Translations under genes and position numbers: made by a program
Shown here: positions 1 through 11,812 of the stretch, in pieces
How positions within the stretch are numbered: position 1 is the stretch's first letter
How the letters are laid out: every line of letters starts with the position of its first letter
From: Siphonodentalium dalli
Lineage: Eukaryota > Mollusca > Scaphopoda > Gadilida > Siphonodentaliidae
Assembly (NCBI GenBank): GCA_032622095.1
Contig: CP136061.1
Location: 126,244,754-126,308,753 of the forward strand
Direction of reading: 5' to 3'
Length of the DNA: 64,000 bases
The notes under the pieces: model-generated
Seen by the model: the letters and a program-made list of their open reading frames with translations, nothing else
Told to the model about the DNA's origin: nothing
The model's database searches: none

Positions 1-161
1 ATCACCACTATGAAGAACACAGAGTTGATAAACTTTGTTTTAGTGTCATTATTGATAGTTCTCCAATAACTAAGCATCACGTGTTGTCAACAAACGTCGC
101 TATTACTGTTTAGTGGGTTCAATTATTTTACTCTGACAATGATTTTCATAATATGTTTCAA

Positions 162-586
162 TGCACGGGCGTTTGTTGCAGAAATATTCATATTTGTTCA
201 AATCGCCATCAACAGAAGGAATATTAAAATATATATAGTTTGGCATTACAGAAGATTTGCTTCTGTAAAACAAAAAATTATTGGTTAATCACACACAAAT
301 TATATAAACGCTCTTTATTATTTCCATATCAGGAAAACAGTAACAAATAACGCTCTTTATGTTTACCATATCCGGATCTAAACAGAAGCCAGTTTTTTTT
401 AACGTTTTTTGCTTTTGTTTACATAACAAAGGAAAAACATTTGACAACAACATACTGTTTATATACATATTTCTGATTGGTATAAGAACAAAGTCTGTCT
501 ATATTTTAATATTTATTTTTTTTATGGCGGTTTTTGACGGAGTTGAATATTTTAACAGCATACCACCGCCAACGCCGCCCGTATCT
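162..586 (-). mobile_element. M-family MITE, copy M1
   Basis: A non-coding element of about 425 bp whose ends match eleven other copies in this window. The family ends read AGRYACGGGCGGCGTT and lie directly against TTAA on both sides. Here the left flank is a mutated TCAA (158-161) and the right flank is TTAA (586-589). The interior holds two copies of the AAAGAGCGTT motif, seen here as its complement at about 310 and 350. TTAA duplication is typical of piggyBac-type transposition, but the ends do not begin with CCC, so the superfamily is open. No protein is encoded. Confidence 0.85.
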
Positions 587-589
587 TAA

Positions 590-1559
590 TACCCCCATGC
601 ATGACTATTGGAACATGTATACAACACTTTTGAAAATTAAGTGCATTAATGACACAGAACGGCAAACGGCGAATCACCAATTAGCACCCCGAGGAACGGA
701 ACATATTCTTCGAATAAAATTGCAGACGTTTCCGCAAATTACGCATTATCACTATCAAATATTCATAGACATGGGAGAGTATCAATAACACTCTACCCAG
801 TTATGACAATATATATGATGCTTTTTTATAAGACCTAATTCTGAAACTTTAAACAATTTGTTCCGGTGGAAGTTTGCCAGGTTCTGTTTCGTTATTTTCA
901 TCAAACTATTACTTGAAGGTGATAAATATAACCTGCTTAAATTGCTCAAATAAATTGATATGGGCGTTTCGCATTTCGCTGGAGCGAGTCATTACGGAGC
1001 CCCTTATATCGCCAATGCTTACACTCAAGCAAATAATACAATTGTATACAAACACTGACGAATTGGCTAACTGCTCTCCGATGTGCTAAATGCACTTCTT
1101 TTTGTTTGATTGTGACCCATTTGTGAATGTGCATGCACTTGTGTGCTTCGAACCAACCATGCAAATCATGGTATAATGAACCTGACCCTTGTCACTGTCC
1201 TTAATCACATGTACATTGTATATGTGCAATACATCAAATGTTCCCTCCAATTTATGTAGTGGTATATGTAAATGTTTAGGTATTTCGGCTGTTTAACCCT
1301 CAGTAGGTTATATATCGCACGATATCATGCATTCGACGTTTATGTGCGGATAAATCGGCAAACCACGAACTCATATATATAAATGTAAAGAGACCCCCCC
1401 CCCCCCCCCCCCGACCGTTCCGGACTGGTTTTTTATATACCAACTCGTTTTTTTTTTTTAGACCCACCACCCTGGGAACGCAATATGTTTTCTTTCAGAT
1501 CTCGGACAAATACCCTCCATCACAATTTATTTTGTTCTAATAGCAATTTGGGACCCACA
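590..1559. other. No recognisable feature
   Basis: AT-rich sequence with no open frame above background, no recognised repeat and no splice-supported exon. A homopolymer run of about 20 C lies near 1387-1412. Confidence 0.5.
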
Positions 1560-1740
1560 CTCAACGTTTGATGAAAAATGGTGATAATAACAGGATAATT
1601 AGCCCGTGGGCCAATTCTCAGAAAGCCTCTAGTTTAGAAGTTGGCTGCACCCCCCCCCCCTCCAACAAAGGTTTTTATATACCAAATAAAGGTAATTATA
1701 TGACGCATCCGATTTTGCTTGTTGCCCGCTTCACAATGTG

Positions 1741-2953
1741 AGAAGAATAGGGGGCTCGTTGGTGTCACATCTAAAAATAGAATTTGTGGGTCTAAAATTG
1801 GTTGTACTAAAATATTCCCAAAATATCAAAAACCCAAAAATTATTTTTCCAAAAAAAAAATTCAAAACTTCCAAAATTTATTTTTTCCAAAAAATTTCAA
1901 AATCCCAAAACTTCCAAAAAATTTCAAAATCCCAAAACTTCCAAAAAATTTTAAAACCCCAAAATTTCAAAAGAAAAAATTTCAAAACCCTCAAAATTAT
2001 TTCTCCAAAAAAAAAGTTTAAATAAAAAATTTATAACGAGTTTTCGGTTTCTGATAATCTCGATATTAAAAAAATGTCGAATGTTAAATTATTTGCGCGT
2101 AATATCTTTCGTTATTTTTTTTTTGTTCAACCAATGTTTCAATGTATTTATTAATCGATGTTTAGAAATAGCTTTATTGGACATTGTGACCATCGATATG
2201 AATGCATACATTCCAGTGTTTTATCGGACGCAGTTCATATAATTGTCATACCTGAAAATAGACACCATTACTTTTACATAAATAATAAAGAGCGTTTATT
2301 CTTTACACTCTCTCTATCCCATATGACAGGTGTGTATTATCGTGAATTATTGGAAGTATTGAGATGTACTATGTTGAATCACTAACGGTCGAAAATTGTA
2401 ATGTGAAATTACAACCCTCCAGAATGAATTGTCATATTCGCTGTACACGCAATCACACACGCGACATTGGTGGTAACAATGTGTCTTTCACACCTTTGCT
2501 TTACCAAATGAATTATATTATTTCCCCGTTCACAGTTATATGCTATTCAGAAAACATATCGATTTAATGTCTGAACAAACGGGTTAGTATCAATTAAGGT
2601 TGATAAACTGTGTCATTGTTAGCATTAACACGATAATTAGTTATCCAAAACATGCATACATAATACATCCAGGTCGTGAGACACTCAATAATAGAAATTG
2701 ATTCGGTGTCATTGTTATAACAACATTACGTAATAACCACTTATCGCCCCACATTCATACTTACGCTTTGGACATTTTATCAGTTTATCACGTGATCACT
2801 AAATGTGGCAATCGGGTATCCTCCGATGTCTGCAATATATTATTTATAATAATTGGACTTATTGATCTCACGTGAATAATACTCTTAGTTGTTCCAATAA
2901 AATAGTTATCAAATTCGATCACCAATAGATTTGACTGTGGAATGTAATGACCT
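1741..2953 (+). repeat. FB1 left inverted arm
   Basis: Reverse complement of 3659-4862. Two short reading frames in the arm (about 2158-2385 and 2364-2567) translate identically in both arms, so the arms are almost free of substitutions. The main difference is one indel of about 9 bp in the A-rich part. The first 280 bp are a run of variants of TTTCAAAATCCCAAAACTTCC. An AATAAAGAGCGTTTAT motif lies near 2283. The short frames have no recognisable domains and are treated as non-coding. Confidence 0.9.
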
Positions 2954-3126
2954 ATGGGACTCTGCACAACAGAGTCATGGATAAAGTCGACAAATATTTG
3001 AATAATGGTTATGGAGAATGTGATGCAGTGAAAATGTCAATATTAAAGTACAAACCGATGCTAGAAAAATTCATGGACGTAACATATGACACTTCTAACG
3101 AAAGTGATGACAATTCGGACGATTAA
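2947..3126 (+). CDS. Short ORF in the foldback spacer, possible gene 3' end
   Basis: A 59-residue frame starting at ATG 2947 (a second in-frame ATG is at 2977) and stopping with TAA at 3124-3126. It begins just inside the left arm and runs into the unique spacer. The product is charged: a helical-looking middle rich in Lys, Met and Leu, then an acidic tail of alternating Ser, Asp and Asn, the kind often seen at the C-terminus of nuclear proteins. An AATAAA poly(A) signal lies at 3132-3137, only a few bases after the stop, which suits a real transcript end. I do not recognise the family. It could be the last exon of a captured host gene, the remnant of the element's own protein, or chance. Confidence 0.35.
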   Translation: MTYGTLHNRVMDKVDKYLNNGYGECDAVKMSILKYKPMLEKFMDVTYDTSNESDDNSDD

Positions 3127-3312
3127 TTTTCAATAAACTTCATCAACATGATATTCTCGTTTTCGTTATATATCTATAAGTTGGGGGGGGGAGAGAGTGT
3201 GTGGATTATTGGGAATTGTAGAGTGAGAAACGATACGTAATGATAAAAGGTGCATTAAGTGCCCGAAAATTTGACCCTTAAATATTGATCTGTCATTTTA
3301 ACTTTCAACCAC

Positions 3313-3642
3313 TGCGCTTGTATTGTTAACATTCATTCATAATGAGTGTCCCTTTAGAGTGTCTTGTGTTCCTTTTAATATTCAAACACCAATATTGCAT
3401 CACGTCCCTTGTTTCGTGTCACTTTAACATTCCACACCGTGCGTGCATTATCCCCCTTTAAGTATGTCATAGCATGGGTACATGTAAGATAGTATAACAC
3501 TATGCCTATGTCTGTATCTGTTGTTGGTAAGATGTGAAATATAAATTTCAGTTCATTCGTGTAGTAATTTCGTATATGTTCAACGCTCTTCATTCGTGCG
3601 CTTGTATTGTTAACATTCATTCATAATGAGTGTCCCTTTAGA
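3313..3642 (+). repeat. 46-bp direct repeat pair in the foldback spacer
   Basis: The 46 bp at 3313-3358 recur without a mismatch at 3597-3642. Both copies contain ATTCATTCATAATGAGTGTC, itself part of a short palindrome. The second copy lies 16 bp from the right arm. Confidence 0.85.
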
Positions 3643-3658
3643 TCGATAAATAAGTTAA

Positions 3659-4862
3659 AGGTCATTACATTCCACAGTCAAATCTATTGGTGATCGAATT
3701 TGATAACTATTTTATTGGAACAACTAAGAGTATTATTCACGTGAGATCAATAAGTCCAATTATTATAAATAATATATTGCAGACATCGGAGGATACCCGA
3801 TTGCCACATTTAGTGATCACGTGATAAACTGATAAAATGTCCAAAGCGTAAGTATGAATGTGGGGCGATAAGTGGTTATTACGTAATGTTGTTATAACAA
3901 TGACACCGAATCAATTTCTATTATTGAGTGTCTCACGACCTGGATGTATTATGTATGCATGTTTTGGATAACTAATTATCGTGTTAATGCTAACAATGAC
4001 ACAGTTTATCAACCTTAATTGATACTAACCCGTTTGTTCAGACATTAAATCGATATGTTTTCTGAATAGCATATAACTGTGAACGGGGAAATAATATAAT
4101 TCATTTGGTAAAGCAAAGGTGTGAAAGACACATTGTTACCACCAATGTCGCGTGTGTGATTGCGTGTACAGCGAATATGACAATTCATTCTGGAGGGTTG
4201 TAATTTCACATTACAATTTTCGACCGTTAGTGATTCAACATAGTACATCTCAATACTTCCAATAATTCACGATAATACACACCTGTCATATGGGATAGAG
4301 AGAGTGTAAAGAATAAACGCTCTTTATTATTTATGTAAAAGTAATGGTGTCTATTTTCAGGTATGACAATTATATGAACTGCGTCCGATAAAACACTGGA
4401 ATGTATGCATTCATATCGATGGTCACAATGTCCAATAAAGCTATTTCTAAACATCGATTAATAAATACATTGAAACATTGGTTGAACAAAAAAAAAATAA
4501 CGAAAGATATTACGCGCAAATAATTTAACATTCGACATTTTTTTAATATCGAGATTATCAGAAACCGAAAACTCGTTATAAATTTTTTATTTAAACTTTT
4601 TTTTTGGAGAAATAATTTTGAGGGTTTTGAAATTTTTTCTTTTGAAATTTTGGGGTTTTAAAATTTTTTGGAAGTTTTGGGATTTTGAAATTTTTTGGAA
4701 GTTTTGGGATTTTGAAATTTTTTGGAAAAAATAAATTTTGAAATTTTTTTTTGGAAAAATAATTTTTGGGTTTTTGATATTTTGGGAATATTTTAGTACA
4801 ACCAATTTTAGACCCACAAATTCTATTTTTAGATGTGACACCAACGAGCCCCCTATTCTTCT
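3659..4862 (-). repeat. FB1 right inverted arm
   Basis: Partner of the left arm at 1741-2953. It is about 9 bp shorter because of one deletion in the A/T-rich tract near 4735. Such close similarity means either recent formation or ongoing gene conversion between the arms. Confidence 0.9.
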
Positions 4863-5790
4863 AATGTGTCCCAAAATAGATTTGTTCAGGGAAGACAACT
4901 CCTACCCCTTAATAACATAAACAGTTCATCGAGTACAAGTGACTGCGGTTATAAAGTGAACAAGACATCGTTTATATTAATTACAGATCACCATAAAACA
5001 ACATGAAATACAACACTGGACCAATGTATAAGCTAGTTAGAAAAAAATGCGATAAATATTTTGAAATTGCGAAAAATTACTTGAATTTTGAAAAATAGTG
5101 TCACATATAATTGGCTATAACTTATTTTCTCAGAAAAAATGAATTGCATAGTTTACACTTAGAATGCCGCATGCACATGAGGCTCTAGGGGCATAAAACG
5201 AAACAGTGTATAGATTGATGAAGGGGGTGAATGTCCGAACATGTTCTAAGATGAAAATTTGGGGGGAAATGGTGAAAAATTGTATTTTTACTAATTTCTC
5301 AAATTTTTACAACATTGTGATTAAATTTTGATAGGGGCATGGAAAAGTCATACGAGGATAGTGGTGCGGAAAATGTTAATTCATAAAACCTCACATGATC
5401 ACTTTTTTGTCAAATATTTCATATTTTTTCAATTTTTATTTGAATTTTTGTACAAATCCGATTATATATATATATATATTTCAACTGGTCACATAAGGCT
5501 AGCAAACACTGATGAGTGAGACTTACGTTTCACTGGGAGGTATTTTATTATTTTCTGGAGCATTTTGTGACACTAGACACAACTGATGATATATACAGCA
5601 TCGGACTCTTCATATCTGATAATTATTTTAAGATGGCATCCAAAACGGCCACCAACATCGAAGATTTTCAAACTTACCGACACAAATTAAACTGGATTCG
5701 TAATATGGGGATAAGGGAATTGTTCATTAAGAAATGTATTCACTGGTGTTCCTCAACAAACTAAAGCACTCTAATATCTTGTACCAACTC

Positions 5791-7129
5791 ATTTATTGTG
5801 ATGAATAATTGATTGACGAAAATGCCCAATAACTCTGCTCATCCTCATGGTAGCCAGTTAAGTTAAATTTGGCACTACTTCGGTTATTCCATGCAGATAT
5901 CCTCACATTTCATATACCAGTACATCCTGACATTTCGGCGGCCAAATAACAATTTGTATGAATCATTGTAGCCAATTGCAAATCGCAGTAGTTCTATAAC
6001 TGCATTTGGATAGGGATGCAGTGCCATCAATACATTGACGTGTAGGGCTTCCGGGCCCCCAGACAGCGACCATACGATGGCCGTCAAGGAAAACCAAACC
6101 CATATAATCCCATGCACCCATATATCTCATGCACGGTAACTATGCTTTCTATATCGATACTTCTGTTGTGGGTCATTTTAGCCAGACCTATTTTCAACCT
6201 TGAGGGAGACAAGCAGAACTCACATGGCTTGATTATATATTCGTGCTGGGGGACGGAACGGGCCACCGGGGCGATCCGATACACTGCGTGTCAAAAGGTT
6301 CAGTACTTCAGGATTTTAGGAAAATAGGTGACTCTATTTAGCTGTTATGTTTCTGCCCAGCTTCTGGGTATATATTCTGGGTCAACTGAAATCATTTGGG
6401 TTTGTTAACAATCCGAAGATTATAATAGTAGCATGGTACTGATCTATGCTATGAACCAGACGGGCATGAAAGGGACAATGAGAGTGGACTGGCCGATCAT
6501 GATTACGCCTTAATATTGCTTCGTCATTGGTTATAGATTCGTTTTATGCATGTGTATCTGGGTGCTGACTATTCTCGCTCTGCGTCCAGGGGATAACATT
6601 ATTTACATGAGATACTTTAGGGGCACATCATGTCACTATGCCTAGTATTGTTATCATATGACCATAAACATGTATCTCGTGCACTTTAGATAGGGTTATG
6701 GTTATGTATGCCACACAACATAGGACACTATATGGAGCCCAAAGTGTATAGGGTTATCAGGACATGGCATTCCAGAATGGGTGGAATTATTGTGCCAAGT
6801 AATTGCCTGATAGTTTGCACGAAAAAATTGTTGCTTAAGAAGTCTGCATTTTTTTATTGTTCTCGTTTAACAACAGGAGAAAATTTATCGTAATTCGTCG
6901 ACTTGAATACATGTCAGCATGTCACATAAAGCACATACACATTCTTGACAGCCTGGATGTAAGTAGGTCATCATCGATATTAGTAGATTGTTGAAGTTGT
7001 TGCATAATATGATACATTGCAATTCTTTTTTCAGAATAAGTCATTGTGCTACCCTTTTCTTGCAACTCGAGATTACAATCCTGGTATTCAGGCAAGGCTT
7101 TACACATCATGTCCATGACACAGTTCCAG
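5791..7129. other. No recognisable feature
   Basis: No convincing gene, repeat or RNA is visible. Open frames are under 80 codons, overlap on both strands and show no domain. Confidence 0.45.
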
Positions 7130-7435
7130 ACAATGCCAAATATTTATCAGGTGGTGATAACAAAGACTCCTTGTTTTTTTTCGCGAATGGTCGAGTGCAG
7201 AATCTACATGTGTTTCAAAAACACTAAATTATGTTTGCCATGGGGTCGAATGTCACTTGATATGGTCCCTGCCCTGAATGGCGACGTTCGCTTAGAGTTA
7301 GTTCCTGATCTCGTGATAGTATGTTACCACGAGGAAGCGGATACATATATACTGTTAAATGCAGCCAATGCAGCACGCCTTGGTCGAAAGCTAGTTATTG
7401 TTTTTATTCCACTGACGTACATGTCAAAATACTAG
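7130..7435 (+). pseudogene. Fragment of a multicopy hypothetical protein with a HEEADT motif
   Basis: Two adjacent frames carry what look like pieces of one protein. The first, up to 7227, reads YLSGGDNKDSLFF. The second, about 7229-7435, contains VCYHEEADTYILLNAANAA and then a hydrophobic beta-like strand. A His-Glu-Glu-Ala-Asp-Thr block followed by LLxHAxxAA is, to my knowledge, common in uncharacterised multicopy proteins of molluscs and cnidarians, often near mobile elements, and looks like a PIN-type nuclease fold. Here the strand is cut short at 7435 and the two parts are out of frame, so this is a relic. The family assignment is from motif memory only. Confidence 0.4.
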
Positions 7436-8569
7436 AATGTTATGTTTCTCAGTGAATAGGAGCTAGGATAATTCTTCATACTGAATCCAAAAATAGGTCA
7501 TGTGTCATTTCCGTGAACGACATAGTGGACAGTATTGTTCAATGAGGTGTGTGAAACCTTGCCTCTAATTCACGCGTTGACGGGCTACGATATTCACAAA
7601 CACATATAAAATGAATCCGTTTGACTTAATAATCAAAAGCAGTAAAATGTGATGCGAGTTTAAATTTGCATCAATTTGTGTAATCTATTAACTGTTGACG
7701 ATGACACTATATATCCTACCAAGAGTTTGCATATGGGCTATATTATGGTTGGCCATAATGTCGTCTTTTCGACAAATTAATGCACACGTTCTTATGTTAT
7801 CTAACCGAACACTGGAACACATCTTCTCCAGCAGCCACAGACTCCTTAAGAAATCACATCAACACATCTTCGTGCGAACAATATCAGTGATTGGCACATC
7901 ATACTAACTACCAATCCATGGCCGGTCGCTCTTTGATTGAGTCCTACAAACCAGACGGATTAAACTTCCTTCCGATCGACTGTGACTACTGAGCTTTGGC
8001 TGCAACGATTCATGTGAATCTGACACATGATCTTGTTTCAGCGCAGACTAACCATGTAAAGATGTATGTGAGAATGTCTACAATAACCGAAATAGTGTAA
8101 ATTTTGACGACTCATAGGATGAGTAGAGTGAGAGATACTCAAATTATAGAACAGGAAGTAGTAGCATGTCTTGAAAACTGTTTGGCAACACAATATTATA
8201 TAGTGCAAAAGTGATTTCTTTGTTGATAAAAAATCCTCTGTATAACAACTAATTGCTTTAATATAAAATATTTCACCTGAACACATGTTTACACCAGAGA
8301 TGGGCAACTTGAATTGGAGGCTGGTAATTTGGGCATACGATTTCAGTTTTCTCCAGAACAATTATATAAATTGATATTACTTATCTAAACTGATCCAAAA
8401 GGCACATGTTAGTGATGATTGTTTTAATCTTTCTATACATTGACTTGTATCAAGTATTCCCCAATAAATGAGTATCTATAGTCCTTAAGACAACCAATTA
8501 CTCATTTAGCTTAAATTAATTGAAACAATAGTAGGGTTCTATTGTCATTTATGGTTACCAGTGAACTCA
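7436..8569. other. No recognisable feature
   Basis: AT-rich, with no frame or repeat I can support. The X2 repeat may extend some way into its right end, beyond about 8440. Confidence 0.45.
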
Positions 8570-8844
8570 TGGTTAACAATTCCCTTGTCAACAGATAACG
8601 AACTCAGTCACGTTTGTGATGGAAAGTGTGAGAAACTTCGACTTTGTTGGCCGTTTTGGATGCCATCCTAAACTTACTTTCAAATATGGAGAGCATGTAA
8701 TGCCGTATCTATTGCCAGTTGTGATCACTGTCCATACATGCGCGGCACAAATAAGAAAATACCGTTCTGTATAACGCAAATCTCACTCATAAGCCTTTGT
8801 AGCCATATGTGTTCAGTTGAAATATATATATATATATATATACA

Positions 8845-9933
8845 CTAGCTGATGGGCCCGACTTCGTCCAGGCTATTTAGGGATTTCTTTGTGAGCACCT
8901 CCGTCTGGGCAGGATATATATTGACTTTGATTGGTCCAGATACATGCCTATATGAGTGTATATGTGCAAGGTCAATGAGACGGTCGATCATGAAATTAGA
9001 CCCACCCATTATGATCTCAGGATGAAAGTAGGCCTACATATAAAATTAGAGTCACATCAGTCAAGCTGTTTTTGAGTCTATAACATACATATTTACAGAA
9101 GTTCCACAATATATAATAGATAGCAGGTTAGCCCGCCACTGGCGTGGTTGGTCAGAAACATGACATTTTAAAAATTATTTTGTTTGTATTTAATTTTGTT
9201 TTTTTCGGGCGGAAAAACTGACCCGATGAAATCCCCCCTTCCCTTCCTATGAACGACAGCACAACACGCATTTTTTGTTTTTCATGAATTAATTCATGGT
9301 ACCCGTCCCTCAAAGACTGACCCGATGAAAAATTCCCCTGTTCCTAGGACATATATGACACATCAACCCATTCTGCCTTTTTAATCGAGATAATTGCATT
9401 CCGCGTTTCGTTTTGCATCCGTATTTTACGCATGGGTAGCCGTGTAGCAGCTTCGCCCTTCCTATGAACGACAGCACAACACGCATTTTTTGTTTTTCAT
9501 GAATTAATTCATGGTACCCGTCCCTCAAAGACTGACCCGATGAAAAATTCCCCTGTTCCTAGAACATATATGACACAACAACCCATTCTGCCTTTTTAAT
9601 CGAGATAATTGCATTCCGCGTTTCGTTTTGCATCCGTATTTTACGCATGGGTAGCCGTTTAGCAGCTTCGATTGTAATAAAGAGCGTTGGTCCTTAACAC
9701 CTCCGAATATGGTCAATATAAAGATCGTTGGTGCCTTAACCCCCGAAGTGGCGTTTGCGGTGATTTTGATGATTGGGAGTGGAGAATCAGTGCTCAGAGC
9801 TTGTCCAAAATGCGACGTCGACGATCCCCGTGGGTATTTACACCTATATACGAAATTTGGTCTCGATCGGTGCAGCCGTTTTCGATTCTATAAATGACAT
9901 ACAGACAGACAGAGGTCTTCAAAATATATGAGA
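8845..9933 (-). mobile_element. Helitron-like unit H0
   Basis: Read on the minus strand it starts TCTCATATATTTTGAAGACC at 9933 and ends with a GC-rich hairpin followed a few bases later by CTAG at 8845-8848. TC at the 5' end, CTAG at the 3' end and a subterminal hairpin are the recognised Helitron termini. The 3' hairpin here differs from that of H1-H3 by changes on both sides of the stem. It contains a 215-bp tandem duplication (9243-9672). Its 5' portion is the type shared with H4. No Rep or helicase coding is present. Confidence 0.7.
9243..9672 (-). repeat. 215-bp tandem duplication inside H0
   Basis: Two almost identical units, 9243-9457 and 9458-9672. Overlapping minus-strand frames of about 70 codons repeat along with the DNA, which explains their openness; I do not regard them as genes. 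Confidence 0.85.
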
Positions 9934-10899
9934 CTAGCCGATGAGCCCGACGTTGTCCGGGCTATTCAAAAACCAAATTTCAAGTCGATAGCTCTACCCA
10001 GCCCGACGTTGTCCGGGCTATTCAAAAACCAAATTTCAAGTCGATAGCTCTACCCGTTTCCGAGATCTGGTCTGCGCATGCGCGAAGCTGGCGTCGCATG
10101 GGCTCGGCGACCCGACAAAATTCGTATCCGGGGCAAGATACATTCACATACCAAATTTCAAGTCGATAGCTCCACCCGTTTCCAAGATCTCGTCTGCGCA
10201 TGCGCGAAACTGGCGTCGCACGGGCTCGGCGACCCGATAAAATTCGTATCCGGGGCAAGATACATTCACATACCAAATTTCAAGTCGTAGCTCCACCCGT
10301 TTCCGAGATCTGGTCTGCGCATGCGCGAAGCTTGCGTCGCACGGGCTCGGCGACCCGATAAAAATCGTATCCGGGGCAAGATACATTCACATAGCAAATT
10401 TCAAGTCGATAGCTCCACCCGTTTCAGATATCTCGTCTCAAAAACCAAATTTCAAGTCGATAGCTCCACCCGTTTCCGAGATCTGGTCTGCGCATGCCCG
10501 AAGCTGGCGTCGCACGGGCTCGGCGATCCGATAAAATTCGTATCCGGGGCAAGATACATTCACATAGCAAATTTCAAGTCGATAGCTCCACCCGTTTCCG
10601 AGATCTGGTCTGCGCATGCGCGAAGCTGACGTCGCACGGGCTCGACGACCCGATGAAATTCGTATCCGGGGCAAGATACATTCACATAACAAATTTCAAG
10701 TCGATAGCCCACCCGTTTCCAATATCTCGTCTGCGCATGCGCGAAGCGGACGCCGCACGGGCTCGCCAATACGACAGCCTGGTCAAACTACACACACGTA
10801 CCAAGTTTCTTCCCAATCGGTCGAGAATCGTAGATTTGTATAAATGACATATAAAGACAGACAGACATACAGACAGAGGTCTTCAAAATATATATGAGA
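9934..10899 (-). mobile_element. Helitron-like unit H1
   Basis: Bounded by CTAG at 9934-9937 and by the complement of the TCTCATATATATTTTGAAG start at 10899. Its neighbours begin with no intervening base. Inside are about seven units of a 121-122-bp GC-rich repeat, then a unique 5' portion ending in ACAGACAGAGGTCTTC. The layout of short ends around a tandem core resembles Helentron-associated and pearl-like elements described from bivalves. Confidence 0.72.
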
Positions 10900-11740
10900 C
10901 TAGCCGATGAGCCCGACGTTGTCCGGGCTATTCAAATACCAAATTTCAAGTCGATAGCTCCACCCGTTTCCGAGATCTGGTCTGCGCATGCGCGAAGCTG
11001 GCGTTGCACGGGCTCGGCGACCCGATAAAATTCGTATCCGGGGCAAGATACATTCACATACCAAATTTCAAGTCGATAGCTCCACCCGTTTCCGAGATCT
11101 CGTCTGCCGCACGGGCTCGCCAATACGACAACGTCCACCGCCTGGTCAAACTACACACACGTACCAAGTTTCGTCCCGATCGGTCGAGAATCGTAGATTT
11201 GTATCAATGACATACATACAAACATACATACAAACAGAGGTCTTCAAATTATATATGAGACTAGCCGATGAGCCCGACGTTGTCCGGGCTATTCAAAAAC
11301 CAAATTTCAAGTCGATAGCTCCACCCGTTTCAAAAACCAAATTTCAAGTCGATAGCTCCACCCGTTTCCGAGATCTCGTCTGCGCATGCGCGAAGCTGGC
11401 GTCGCACGGGCTCGGCGACCCGATAAAATTAGTATCCGGGGCAAGATACATTCACATACCAAATTTCAAGTCGATAGCTCCACCCGTTTCCGAGATCTCG
11501 TCTGCGCATGCGCGAAGCTGGTGTCGCACGGGCTCGGCGACCCAATAAAATTCGTATCCGGGGCAAGATACATTCACATAGCAAATTTCAAGTCGATAGC
11601 TCCACCCGTTTCCGAGATCTCGTCTGCGCATGCGCGAAGCGGGCGCCGCACGGGCATGCCAATACGACAACGTTCACCGCCTGGTCAAACTACACACACG
11701 TACCAAGTTTCGTCCCGATCGGTCGAGAATCGTAGATTTG
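9938..11740. repeat. 121-122-bp tandem repeat core shared by H1, H2 and H3
   Basis: Units start near 10071, 10193, 10314, 10487, 10609, 10729 and continue in H2 and H3. Each contains TGCGCATGCGCGAAG, GGCAAGATACATTCACATA and ATTTCAAGTCGATAGCTCC. A truncated unit joins at 10434. The unit is CpG-rich against an AT-rich background. Copy number per element varies (about seven in H1, about two in H2, about three in H3), as expected from unequal exchange or rolling-circle slippage. Confidence 0.88.
10900..11260 (-). mobile_element. Helitron-like unit H2
   Basis: The shortest complete unit, 361 bp, with CTAG at 10900 and the TC end at 11260. It has about two core repeats and the same 5' segment as H1 and H3. 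The junctions on both sides are exact CTAG-TCTC abutments. Confidence 0.72.
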
Positions 11741-11812
11741 TATTAATGACAAACATACAGACAGACATACAGACAAACAGACAGAGGTCTTCAAAATATA
11801 TATGAGATGAGA
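11261..11812 (-). mobile_element. Helitron-like unit H3
   Basis: A 552-bp unit with CTAG at 11261. Its TC end at 11812 carries a small ATGAG repeat. It contains about three core repeats plus a partial one joined by a deletion near 11330. Confidence 0.7.

Larger units (their letters stand above)
1741..4862. mobile_element. Foldback (long inverted repeat) transposable element FB1
   Basis: A 3122-bp palindromic element that begins AGAAGAATAGGGGG and ends with the reverse complement. It lies between direct copies of AATGTG (1735-1740 and 4863-4868), taken as the target-site duplication. The empty site is visible in the sister repeat near 12970-12990, where the same host sequence continues without interruption through a single AATGTG. 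Its arms are about 1.2 kb each around a 705-bp spacer. No transposase is encoded. It resembles foldback or Mutator-like long-TIR elements in form; the superfamily is not assigned. Confidence 0.88.
1560..5790 (+). repeat. X-family interspersed repeat, copy X1, split by a foldback element
   Basis: The pieces 1560-1740 and 4869-5790 together align, in order, with the reverse complement of a second copy around 8570-8844 plus 12343-13130. Shared landmarks include GTTGGCTGCACCCC (about 1640), the stretch around CCAAAATAGA (4870), TAGTTTACACTTAGAATGC (about 5150), an AT microsatellite near 5465-5482, and GATGGCATCCAAAACGGCC (about 5632). The copies have diverged by many substitutions, so the family is old. 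No coding capacity is recognisable. The foldback at 1741-4862 interrupts it. Confidence 0.75.

Noticed and set aside
162-586. LTRs or solo LTRs as an explanation of the M family
   Set aside because: Ends are inverted rather than TG...CA, flanks are TTAA, and no primer-binding site or polypurine tract is present.
1790-2030. A-rich frame encoding Lys/Asn/Phe repeats
   Set aside because: Low-complexity tandem sequence present in both arms of the foldback; not a credible protein.
2158-2567. Two overlapping frames duplicated in both FB1 arms
   Set aside because: Their perfect duplication reflects the inverted repeat, not protein conservation; no domain and no start context.
10988-11548. 186-codon frame across Helitron units
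   Set aside because: It is open only because the 121-122-bp core repeats; the residues repeat with the DNA and it crosses a CTAG-TC unit junction.
9931-11812. CRISPR-like array of regular repeats
   Set aside because: Units are contiguous tandem repeats of 121-122 bp without unique spacers, in a eukaryotic setting.
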